Of a DNA stretch of 64,000 bases, positions 1 through 7,278 are shown piece after piece. The stretch's first letter is position 1, and each line of letters begins with the position of its first letter. The notes below the pieces were generated by a model. The model was not told the origin of the DNA. It worked only from the letters and a program-made list of their open reading frames with translations, and ran no database searches. Position numbers and translations under genes: made by a program. The DNA is from Halomonas sp. A11-A (GTDB lineage: Bacteria; Pseudomonadota; Gammaproteobacteria; Pseudomonadales; Halomonadaceae). The stretch is taken from NCBI RefSeq assembly GCF_003182195.1, contig NZ_QGTM01000011.1, positions 1-64,000 of the forward strand. Direction: 5' to 3'.

Positions 1-109
1 AGATGGCATGCGCACGTCGACGTAGGGCGCGCTTCTCACCATGGTGATAGGCGGAGGACAGCGTCTGCTGCTCAGACTCAGTGAGAGGTGCAACGAAGCG
101 CCTTGCCAT
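1..109 (-). mobile_element. IS630-type transposase, 5' end only
   Basis: A minus-strand reading frame starts with ATG at 107-109 and runs off the left edge of the window, giving 36 codons. The translation begins MARRFVAPLTESEQQTL and continues through HHGEKRALRRRAHAI. This matches the N-terminal helix-turn-helix region of IS630-family transposases, where an LTxxE...LRRRAHAI pattern precedes the winged DNA-binding part. The DDE catalytic domain would lie outside the window, so I cannot say whether the element is intact. No terminal inverted repeat was identified between 110 and 190. Confidence 0.65.
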
Positions 110-191
110 GGTTCCGTCCGTGTCAGTTATCCTACATACATTATGCACGAAAACTTTCGGTTAGGCACTTAATCAGTCAATTGGATCTTCA

Positions 192-488
192 ATGTCTCTT
201 TTTCTATCATCAATTGGTCTTGGTACTTGTTTGCCAATCTTTACGGCATTTACGCTTGTTCACGTCATGTTTTTGGAAGAGCGGCGGCATGATAAAGAAA
301 TGGAGCCGGCATTGTCAGGAAAGTGGGTTAAGAGACTGACTCAGCTTTCAGTTTTGATGTTCTGTGTCTCTATTGTCTTTATGCTCTTTCATATTTCTAA
401 GACTTTGCGCGTGGGTTTCTTTATGAGTGCAATTGTCATGTTGCTTTTGCTCAAAAAGTTTAGGAACTCACTGAATGAAGCAGCCTAA
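192..488 (+). CDS. small membrane protein, unknown
   Basis: This 98-residue protein is hydrophobic, with likely membrane segments near residues 4-25, 48-66 and 72-88 separated by a charged stretch (EERRHDKEMEP). I recognise no family. The base composition is clearly lower in GC than the rest of the window and rare codons for this genome are common, which, together with the transposase fragment just upstream, suggests recent acquisition. The ATG lies downstream of a weak GGATC-like Shine-Dalgarno. A shadow frame opens at 88 but lacks protein-like character. The function is unknown. Confidence 0.5.
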   Translation: MSLFLSSIGLGTCLPIFTAFTLVHVMFLEERRHDKEMEPALSGKWVKRLTQLSVLMFCVSIVFMLFHISKTLRVGFFMSAIVMLLLLKKFRNSLNEAA

Positions 489-681
489 CCAAGCCATAAA
501 ATTCGTCATGGCTGCGAAAGACGCGCGGCTTCCACCGGACTGCCTGCGCGTTGCATCGACAGCCTTTTATTGCGGTGCTATATCAGCTCCCGCTGAACGT
601 CCGCTCCTGGCCGAAACCTGACATAGCCATCCTGGAACGGCCTCGCCGTGTTGGCGAAGCCGGATTATCAACTCCCGGTAC

Positions 682-1269
682 TCACCTGGCATTGGCCCCG
701 AACTCATGCAGCTTGCGGAACCACGCGTTTCGCTGTTTCTCGCTCATGGTTTCCACGCTGCCGATCAGAGTCTCATTCACCGGAGAGAAGCCGACGAAAC
801 CGAGGATGTTGCGTTCCAGCGACTTGATGCTGTGGGCCCGGTAGAGGTGCCGGTAGATCATCGCCGGCATGCCCATGGTGACCACGACCCTCGCCGAGCG
901 GCCGGTCAGCCCCTTCCTGCCGAGGGGATTGCCCTCCACGTACTCGAAGGCGAAGCCGGGGCGCAGCACCTGCTCCAGAAACGCCTTCACCAGCGCCGGC
1001 ATGTCGCCAAGCCAGAGCGGGAAGCACAGTACCAGGTGCTGGCACCAGGCGATGGACACCTGTGCGTCTGCCAGCGCGTCGGGCAGCGGGTCCGTTTTCC
1101 ATGCCTTCTGGCTGCGCAGCAGCGGAACGTCGAGGGCCGCGAGCTCGATCACGCACACCTCGTGGCCCTGGGCCTCTGCCCCCTGGCGATAGTGATCGGC
1201 CAGCGCATGGCAGAGGTGTGGTTCGCTGGCGTCCGGGTGGCCCTGCAGGATCAGGATTCGCTGGCTCAT
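682..1269 (-). CDS. NAD(P)H dehydrogenase (quinone) / flavodoxin-like reductase
   Basis: The 195-residue protein has the fold signature of the NQO/MdaB/KefF flavodoxin-like quinone reductases. It starts with MSQRILILQGHPDASEPHL, where the strand and following loop bind the FMN or FAD phosphate. A central FPLWLGDMPALVKAFLEQV stretch and the GMPA loop near residue 135 are also typical. The expected reaction is two-electron reduction of quinones by NAD(P)H in the cytoplasm. The C-terminal WFRKLHEFG helix is present and the length is normal for the family. It stands alone on the minus strand, with no obvious operon partner. The specific substrate cannot be assigned. Confidence 0.85.
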   Translation of the reverse strand: MSQRILILQGHPDASEPHLCHALADHYRQGAEAQGHEVCVIELAALDVPLLRSQKAWKTDPLPDALADAQVSIAWCQHLVLCFPLWLGDMPALVKAFLEQVLRPGFAFEYVEGNPLGRKGLTGRSARVVVTMGMPAMIYRHLYRAHSIKSLERNILGFVGFSPVNETLIGSVETMSEKQRNAWFRKLHEFGANAR

Positions 1270-1464
1270 GGTGGGTGATCTTGTGGGGAGAGAGTTGGGC
1301 TGCCATATAGCCTAGCCCCCATCGGCGAACCCGTCCGTCATCTCGTGCAAGGCGCTGGCCGCTGGCATCCAGTAGGTGGCTGTGGCCCGATGGCCAGTCC
1401 AGGGTCGGCAGGGACGTTCCCGGATGCCACACTGGGACCGACCCTTTCCTATCAGGAGTACGCC

Positions 1465-1824
1465 ATGAGCAACGGACCCTACGGGCAAATCGCCTGCGGC
1501 TGCGGTGCGCTATCGCTGCTGGTATGCGGCGCCCCCCTGGCTCTCGGCGAAGACGCCGAGGGCGAGGCGGTGGCCTTCTGGCCGCTCACGGCCATCCAGA
1601 TCGGCCAGGGGGCCGAGGAGCTCACGCTCTCGCTGGAGGACCGCGGTGGCGAGGCCTGGCGCTGCGGGCGCTGCGACGAGCGCCTGCTGCACGGCGATGA
1701 CGAGGCCGGCGTGGCGGTGCTGGCGGGGCTTCCGGAGGATAGCGACGGGCCCGGCGTGGCGCTGGCGGCACCACAGCAGCGTCGCCTCGAGGCGCTGGGC
1801 TATCGGCTCCTGGTGGGAAGGTAA
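1465..1824 (+). CDS. hypothetical protein with cysteine pairs
   Basis: This is a 119-residue soluble acidic protein. I chose the ATG at 1465 over the earlier in-frame ATG at 1345 because AGGAG sits 7 bases upstream of it and the extension reads like non-coding sequence. Cysteines occur as CGC near residue 11, one more near 20, and CGRC near 67, so a metal site is possible but unproven. I recognise no family. The gene converges on the exported protein at 1853-2455, and a strong hairpin begins at its stop codon. Confidence 0.5.
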   Translation: MSNGPYGQIACGCGALSLLVCGAPLALGEDAEGEAVAFWPLTAIQIGQGAEELTLSLEDRGGEAWRCGRCDERLLHGDDEAGVAVLAGLPEDSDGPGVALAAPQQRRLEALGYRLLVGR

Positions 1825-1848
1825 CAGGGGAGGCGGTGCCTCCCCTGT
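1824..1848. terminator. bidirectional hairpin between convergent genes
   Basis: A perfect 11-bp stem (ACAGGGGAGGC / GCCTCCCCTGT) closes a GGT loop. It begins at the stop codon of the plus-strand gene and ends 5 bases before the stop of the minus-strand gene. There is no long T-tract. Position and stem strength support a shared terminator. Confidence 0.65.
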
Positions 1849-1852
1849 GGGC

Positions 1853-2455
1853 TCAGGCGCTGCGCAGGTCGCAGCTGACCGCCGGGTTGAAGGGCTCGAG
1901 GTTGCCGCTGGGGTTGTTACGGAACCAGACGTGCTGGTCATAGTGGGGCTCGAAGCCGTGGGCCTGGTCGCCGGGGATGGCCGGGTCATCGGCCATGTAG
2001 TCCCAGGTGCGGCCCAGGAAGCTCGGCGGCTCGCTGTGGCCGGCCTCCTGCCAGGCCCGGGCGAACACCAGGTTCTCGACGCCCACCAGCACCATGGAGC
2101 CGTCCGCCTGGGGTTCGTAGAGCAGGATGGCGGGCTCCATGAAGTCGGTATGGGTGCCGGTGCCGTCCACCCGCGGTTCGGTGGCGGTGATGCCGAGCAG
2201 GTCGGGGCGCATGTAGTGGATGCCCATGTGTCCGAGTTCCGGCGGCAGGCCGTGCTCGCCGGCCTTTACGCACTCGCCGGAGGGATCGGGGATGTAGCCC
2301 TCGGCCAGCGCCACGTTCACGTCCGTGAAGCGTTCCACCGCCGCACGGATCGCCTCTATCGTCTCGGCAACGTCATCGGCCTGGCCGCTGGCGGCAGGCA
2401 GGCCTGCGGCTGCGAAGCCCAGCACGACGATGCCACTCCACAGGATATTACGCAT
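1853..2455 (-). CDS. exported protein of a widespread uncharacterised family
   Basis: The 200-residue product has a signal peptide (MRNILWSGIVVLGFAAAGLP, cleavage probably after AASG near residue 24). The mature part carries GYIPDPSGEC near residue 53, HMGIHY near 76, a LLYEP-x8-LVGVENLVFA stretch, and a C-terminal HVWFRNNPSGNLEPFNP followed by VSC. I recall this pattern (MGxHYV, then HVWxxxNPSGxFxxxNPxVSC) from many uncharacterised proteobacterial exported proteins. The two invariant cysteines could form a disulphide and the histidines could bind metal; both are inferences. GGAGGAG precedes the start. No function is known to me. Confidence 0.7.
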   Translation of the reverse strand: MRNILWSGIVVLGFAAAGLPAASGQADDVAETIEAIRAAVERFTDVNVALAEGYIPDPSGECVKAGEHGLPPELGHMGIHYMRPDLLGITATEPRVDGTGTHTDFMEPAILLYEPQADGSMVLVGVENLVFARAWQEAGHSEPPSFLGRTWDYMADDPAIPGDQAHGFEPHYDQHVWFRNNPSGNLEPFNPAVSCDLRSA

Positions 2456-2687
2456 CGGGGTCTCCTCCGGGTCATGTCGTGGCGCGGGAAGTCACGACCT
2501 CGGCCCCTGCGCCGGGCGGCGAGGGGCCGAGAGAAATGGGGTGGGTCACCTTGATCATAGCCGGCGGGGGAGGGAGGCAGCGGGTGGTTACGCTAGGGTA
2601 CCCGGCATCAGCCGGGCGGGCTATGTGGGCTGATCGGCCTAGGTCCGCATCACGGTGCCGCGGCCTCGGTGGCTTTCACAAGAGGCG

Positions 2688-3095
2688 TCACGAATGGCGT
2701 TTCCAGCCGTGGAGCAGGTAGCGGGTGGCGCTCTGCCAGCGAGAGGGGGCGGCGGGCACCGGCGCCTTGGCCAGGGCGTCGATGGCCCGCTGAAGGGCCT
2801 TGAGGATGGCGTCCAGGTGGCGGTGGCAGAGGGTGCTGTCGAGGCCGCCGGGGCAGCGCGAGAGGAGCTGGTCGCAGGCCTCCCGGGCGCTCTCGAGGGC
2901 CGCGTGGGCCTCGGCGGGCAGCGTCGGCTCCTCGCTGCAGGCCTTGAGTTCGCGGCAGAGCATGCCGAGCATCCGGGTGTCGAGCCAGCAGGGCAGGCCA
3001 TCGTCGGCCTTGCCGGCCATGGACTGCTTGATGGCGCGGAAGGAGCCCCGCAGGAAGACGGCGGTGTAGTACGCCTTGGGGCGTTCTGTGCTCAT
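2688..3095 (-). CDS. hypothetical protein
   Basis: A 135-residue, probably cytoplasmic helical protein with a moderately basic C terminus and cysteines near residues 41, 47, 53, 74, 81 and 89. It shows no signal peptide, membrane segment or familiar motif. The Shine-Dalgarno is weak, so the start is uncertain. It lies between the exported protein and the winged-helix gene, all on the minus strand but with gaps that do not suggest an operon. Coding status rests on frame length and codon pattern only. Confidence 0.45.
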   Translation of the reverse strand: MSTERPKAYYTAVFLRGSFRAIKQSMAGKADDGLPCWLDTRMLGMLCRELKACSEEPTLPAEAHAALESAREACDQLLSRCPGGLDSTLCHRHLDAILKALQRAIDALAKAPVPAAPSRWQSATRYLLHGWKRHS

Positions 3096-3151
3096 GGGGT
3101 GCCCGTGATGCGATTCAAGTGAGAATGTCTATCAACTGTGATGCATTTTCA

Positions 3152-3469
3152 TCATTGGGTCAATGCCGGGTCCAGCGGCGGGTAGCCCAGCGCCTGACGC
3201 AGCGCCTCGGCATGGGCGGCGACCCAGTTCGGGTCGATGGGCCCCCAGTCGCGAATCACGTAGGCGCCGATGTTGTGGCGTGCCCCGTCCTCGTGCTTGA
3301 ACTCGCAGACGATATCCAGCTCGCCCAGGGCGGAGAGGGTGTCCTGGGCGGTGCGCCGCGGCATGCCGGTGGCGGCCGTCACCGCCGGGATGCTGGCGAT
3401 CCCCCGGGACACCAGGTAGGCCACGTAGAGGCGGCGGTAGAAGCTGGATCGGGTCTTGCTGAGTGTCAT
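3152..3469 (-). CDS. winged helix-turn-helix DNA-binding protein
   Basis: The real gene is the last 105 codons of a longer open frame. The ATG at 3467-3469 is preceded by GAGG, and the upstream extension is proline/arginine-rich shadow. Residues 10-60 (YRRLYVAYLVSRG, then AVTAATGMPRRTAQDTLSAL) form a helix-turn-helix, and residues 50-75 look like the wing of a small MarR/LexA-like winged helix. The C terminus (DWGPIDPNWV, then QALGYPP) may be a dimerisation segment. It starts 32 bases after the broken barrel gene and is probably cotranscribed with it. Its target is unknown. Confidence 0.6.
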   Translation of the reverse strand: MTLSKTRSSFYRRLYVAYLVSRGIASIPAVTAATGMPRRTAQDTLSALGELDIVCEFKHEDGARHNIGAYVIRDWGPIDPNWVAAHAEALRQALGYPPLDPALTQ

Positions 3470-3501
3470 GGGGCCTCGCGTCTTGGGGGTGGTATCTCGG
3501 G

Positions 3502-4577
3502 TCACATTCGTACGCGGTCGAACTCGCGGCGGAAGTACATCTCCAGGCGCAGGTCCAGCGCCCAGCGCGGTTCGCGGTCCGCCTCGCGGGGGAAGTGCAG
3601 GGCGGGGGCCACGTCCAGGAACAGGATGCCGCGGTGCAGGTCGCGGCGGTAGCGGGTCTGCAGGTAGGTGTCCTCGATGCGCGGGCTCGAGCCGCTCTCG
3701 CCCAGCGCCACGGCGCTGTAGCGGATCGCCCGGCGGCGGTCGATGCGGCGGTTGAGCTCCACCGCCTCGCTGAACTCCAGGGTATCGACCACCTCGCGCC
3801 ACTGCACGTTGGTGATGAAGCGCAGGTGGCGGTTCTCGTCCACGGGGCGGCCGATGTCCCAGCGGGTGCGGGCGGAGTAGCCGTCCTTGTTGAACCAGGA
3901 GAGGCGGTTGTCGCTCTCCAGCTGCCAGGGCCCGTCGTTGAGGGTCCAGAGGCGCTGGGTGATCACCCGGGCGTAGGGGTCCAGCGGCAGCCGCACGCGA
4001 ATGCCGGCGCCGACCTGGGTGTTCCACTGCTCGCTCTTGTCGCGGCGTCCCAGGCGGTTCAGGCCGATGCGCAGGCTCTCCACGCCGCTGATGCGGTCAT
4101 CCACCAGCTGGTTGTCCTGCTCGGCCAGGGTGCCCTGGGTCTCCTCCGGCTCGCTCTCGATGACCAGCCGCAGGCGCTCCTCGGTGGTGGGCAGGTCGAG
4201 GCGGAAGCGGGCGCCGATGTCCTGCTGGAAGGATTCCCCCTCCTTCCAGCGCCAGCCCTGGCTGATCCTGAGGTAGGAGTCGTTCTCGATGCTCAGGGCG
4301 TCGGTGGTGCCGAAGAAGCCGTCGATGCGCCGCGAGGTGGTCTCGACCCAGCGGGAGACGTTGTCGTGCAGCGGCTCTATCCGTTCGTTGGCCCAGGGGG
4401 GGGCAGGTCGCTGTCGTCCTCCGGGAGGTCCTCGGCCTCGGGCTCGCCGTGGCCGCCTTCCGGCATCTCGACGGCGCCGAGCTCATCGTCGAGCCAACCG
4501 CCCATGGGGGCCGGGGCGGTGTCGGCGTGGGCGCCCAGGGCGGCGCAGGCCGCCAGCGCGATCAGGACCTTTCTCAT
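3502..4577 (-). pseudogene. exported barrel-like protein, frameshifted at a C8 tract
   Basis: The gene is split into two frames. The 5' part (ATG at 4577) encodes a signal peptide, MRKVLIALAACAALGAHA, and an acidic linker, then hits TAG at 4377-4379. The rest reads on in another frame down to 3502. The switch lies at eight Gs on the plus strand (4396-4403), which are Cs on the coding strand. Adding one C gives a continuous protein of about 358 residues, reading PPPWANERIEPL, then SRRIDGFFGTTDALSIENDS, and later FNKDGYSARTRWDIG. Alternating short strands (LRLVIES, VRLPLDPYARV, LRFITNVQWREV, ILFLDVAPALHF, LDLRLEMYFRREF) suggest an outer-membrane or periplasmic beta-barrel. The cause could be sequencing error, a real null allele or phase variation. 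Confidence 0.65.
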
Positions 4578-4647
4578 CCGTGGGCTCCCCCTCAGTTCCT
4601 GATAGCAGTCTATCCATGAACCCCGTTGAAGTCGCGAACCGTGGGCG

Positions 4648-5724
4648 CTAGCGGCAGAGGGCGTCGCGGGCCTCGGCCTGGCTCACCTCGTGGCCGGAGG
4701 GCAGCGCCGCCGCGGGGTCGAGCAGCCAGGTGGCCAGGTCGGCCTCGGTGCGCTCGCGCCGGGTGTAGCGGGTCAGCATGTGGTAGCCCTCCGGATAGAG
4801 CGCCAGGCGCCACTCGGGGGCGTCGGTGTCCTGTGCGGGCAGGCGCTCGAGCAGGGCGCAGGCGGCCTCGGCGGGAATCACCTCGTCCGCATCGCCGTAG
4901 AGGATCAGGGCGGGCCCCGGCAGCCGCTCGGCGGCGTTCAGGGCCAGGCTCATGGTCTCGCTGACGCCATGCAGAGTGTCGACCCGGGCGCTGCGCAGGA
5001 TCAGCGGGTCGCGGGCCAGGCGCGCCATGATCTCGGGGTCGTCGGTGGGCTCGATGCCGAGTCGGCGCACGCTGCTGGCCGAGAAGCTGACCGAGGGGAT
5101 GAGCCGCACGCCGAGCCACAGGCTGGCGCGCTGGTACCAGGGCATGGCCTCGAGCCCCCACACCGCCGGGGCGATCAGCACGCTGCCGGCCACCGGCGGC
5201 GGGTCGTCCGCCAGGGTCAGCAGCACCACCGCGGCGCCCATGCTCTTGCCCACCAGGTAGAGGGGCGTGTCGGGGTGGCGCGCCTGCAGCAGCGTGACCA
5301 GGTGGTGTACATCGGCCACCAGCCGCCGGTGACCGGGCCAGATCCGCCGCTGAGCGGTGAGGCCGAAGCCGCGCTGATCGAAGGCGTAGGTGGCGATGCC
5401 GTGGGGAGCGAGCGCCTCGGCCATGACGTCGAAGCTGCCGCCGTGGTCGTTGAAGCCGTGGACGGCCAGCACCAGGGCGCGGGGCTCCCGGGAAGGCTCG
5501 CCCTCGGCGGGCCAGTGCCGCAGCGGCAGGCGGTAGCCGTCCTCGGCGATCGCCCAGTCGGGCTCCAGGCGCACGGTATCCGGGCCGGGCCCGGGCTGCT
5601 GGAGCATCGCCTGGCCGCAGCCGCTCAGCAGCAGGGCGCCGAGCACGAGCAGGACTCGCCGCAGGGCCGGGCGCAGAGAAAGGGGTAGAAAAAGGCTCAG
5701 CGCGAGGCGCGGGCGTGCGGGCAT
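4648..5724 (-). CDS. alpha/beta hydrolase lipoprotein (lysophospholipase-like)
   Basis: From the ATG at 5724 (GGAGAG upstream; an earlier ATG at 5754 is less likely) the protein has 358 residues. It starts with a basic segment and a lipobox LLLSGC, so it is probably lipid-anchored. The hydrolase core shows LAVHGFNDHGGSF, the nucleophile elbow GKSMGA, the acid loop YGDADEVIP and the histidine in EGYHML, in the order expected for the monoglyceride lipase / lysophospholipase L2 group (Hydrolase_4). The likely role is hydrolysis of acyl esters at the envelope. The substrate is inferred only. It is divergent from the ferric-reductase-like gene. Confidence 0.8.
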   Translation of the reverse strand: MPARPRLALSLFLPLSLRPALRRVLLVLGALLLSGCGQAMLQQPGPGPDTVRLEPDWAIAEDGYRLPLRHWPAEGEPSREPRALVLAVHGFNDHGGSFDVMAEALAPHGIATYAFDQRGFGLTAQRRIWPGHRRLVADVHHLVTLLQARHPDTPLYLVGKSMGAAVVLLTLADDPPPVAGSVLIAPAVWGLEAMPWYQRASLWLGVRLIPSVSFSASSVRRLGIEPTDDPEIMARLARDPLILRSARVDTLHGVSETMSLALNAAERLPGPALILYGDADEVIPAEAACALLERLPAQDTDAPEWRLALYPEGYHMLTRYTRRERTEADLATWLLDPAAALPSGHEVSQAEARDALCR

Positions 5725-5839
5725 GGGGCTCTCCGGTCCGAGTCCCTTGATCATACCCCCGGGGCGGCGCCGGGTTTCACCCCTTCGGTCACTCGCCTAC
5801 CCTAGGGGGCGAAGGAATGAGCTGGTCAGGGAGGAGACG

Positions 5840-7156
5840 ATGAGCAACGTGATGCGGCGTGCCCTGGGGTGGGGGGGCATCTATCTCGTGCTGGCGCTGC
5901 TGCCGGTGGCCGCGGTGGTGGCTCTTTCCCCGGCAGAGGGGCGCGGCTTCGGGGTGGCGCTCGGCACCCTGCTCGGGCTGCTGGCCCTTGCGGTGATGGC
6001 GCTGCAGGCGCTGGTCTCGGGCCGCCACCGCTGGTTCGGCGAGGCGCTGGGCTTCGACAACCTGCTGCAGTTCCACCGCCGAATGGGGCTCTTCGCGCTG
6101 CTTCTGGTGGTGGCCCATCCGCTGGTCATGCTGGCCTCGCGGCCGGCCTGGCTCGACTACCTGGACCCTCGCGACGACACCCTGCGCGCCCTGGCCCTGA
6201 TCGGGCTGCTGCTCGCCACCCTGCTGCTGGTGGTCACCTCGCTGTGGCGCCAGGCCTGCGGGCTCTCCTACGAGCGCTGGCGGGCCCTGCATGGCCTGCT
6301 CGCGGTGGCGGTGGTGGGCGGCGGCTTCGGCCATGCGCTCATGGTGGGGCATGTCACCCGGGGGCTGCCCGGATGGCTGCTGGTCGGGCTGGTGGGCGCG
6401 TCACTGCTGCTGGTGGCCCAGAGCCGCCTGCTGAGGCCCTGGCGGCTGCGCCGCCGCCCCTGGCAGGTGGTCGAGGCGTCGCCGGCGCGCGGCGACGCCA
6501 CCACCCTGGTGCTGGCGCCGGTGGGTGAGCATCGGCTCGCCTTCGCCCCCGGGCAGTTTGCCTGGATCACCCTGGGCGACACGCCCTTCCGGCTTCAGCA
6601 GCATCCCTTCTCCATCGCCTCCTCGGCGGCGCGGCCCGAGCGGCTGGCCTTTACCATCAAGCGGCTGGGGGACTTCACCACGACCCTGCCCGAGGTACCC
6701 GCCGGCACCCGGGCCTTCGTCGAGGGGCCCTACGGCGCCTTCCTGCCGGACGCCGACAACCCGTCCGGCGCCGTGCTGATCGCCGGGGGCATCGGTGTCA
6801 CGCCTGTGATGAGCATCCTGCGCACCTTCGCCGACCGCGGCGAGCGCCTGCCGCTGTGGCTGATCTATGCCAATCCGACCTGGGAGGAGGCCACCTTCCG
6901 CGAGGAGCTCGATGCCCTGGCCGAGCGCCTCGACCTCGAGGTGATCCACGTGCTCGACGAGCCGCCGGAAGGCTGGCAGGGCGAGCGTGGCAAGGTCGAC
7001 CGCGAGCTGCTCTCGCGCTGCCTGCCCGCCGACGACGGCCGGCGCGACTACTTCATCTGCGGCCCGGACCCGCTGATGGATGCCGCCGAGGGGGCGCTGA
7101 TCGAACTGGGGGTCGCCCCGACCCGCCTGCACTCCGACCGCTTCGACATGGTGTAA
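5840..7156 (+). CDS. ferric reductase-like transmembrane flavocytochrome
   Basis: This 438-residue protein starts at ATG 5840 behind GGGAGGAG; the longer frame from 5723 is rejected. The N-terminal half has about six membrane helices with paired histidines for haem, in FHRRMGLFALLLVVAHPLVM and WRALHGLLAVAVVGGGFGHA. The C-terminal half is a ferredoxin-reductase module, with FAD binding at QQHPFSIASS, an NAD(P)-binding glycine loop GGIGVTPVMSIL, and the terminal FICGPDPLMDAAEGAL. The family moves electrons from NAD(P)H through FAD and haem across the inner membrane to ferric iron or another acceptor. A 29-codon membrane ORF follows after 11 bases. Confidence 0.85.
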   Translation: MSNVMRRALGWGGIYLVLALLPVAAVVALSPAEGRGFGVALGTLLGLLALAVMALQALVSGRHRWFGEALGFDNLLQFHRRMGLFALLLVVAHPLVMLASRPAWLDYLDPRDDTLRALALIGLLLATLLLVVTSLWRQACGLSYERWRALHGLLAVAVVGGGFGHALMVGHVTRGLPGWLLVGLVGASLLLVAQSRLLRPWRLRRRPWQVVEASPARGDATTLVLAPVGEHRLAFAPGQFAWITLGDTPFRLQQHPFSIASSAARPERLAFTIKRLGDFTTTLPEVPAGTRAFVEGPYGAFLPDADNPSGAVLIAGGIGVTPVMSILRTFADRGERLPLWLIYANPTWEEATFREELDALAERLDLEVIHVLDEPPEGWQGERGKVDRELLSRCLPADDGRRDYFICGPDPLMDAAEGALIELGVAPTRLHSDRFDMV

Positions 7157-7167
7157 GGAGAGAGACC

Positions 7168-7257
7168 ATGTTGCATCGCTACGCCCGCCATGCCGCCACC
7201 CTGATCGCCGTGCTGCTGGTCATCGCGGCGCTGCTCGCCGCCCTGCTGCGCGGCTGA
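7168..7257 (+). CDS. 29-residue membrane peptide downstream of the flavocytochrome
   Basis: An ATG at 7168 preceded by AAGGAGAGAG opens a 29-codon frame ending at TGA 7255-7257. The peptide is a basic start (MLHRYARHA) followed by one hydrophobic helix (LIAVLLVIAALLAALL) and RG. It starts 11 bases after the flavocytochrome stop, so translation from the same mRNA is likely. It could be a small subunit or stabiliser of the reductase. That role is inferred from position alone. Confidence 0.5.
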   Translation: MLHRYARHAATLIAVLLVIAALLAALLRG

Positions 7258-7278
7258 GGGCGACCTCCGCACCTGGCC

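Noticed and set aside
490..681. Possible gene or RNA between the membrane gene and the flavoprotein
   Set aside because: No frame with a start and Shine-Dalgarno and no stable hairpin pair was convincing; I see nothing that I can support there.
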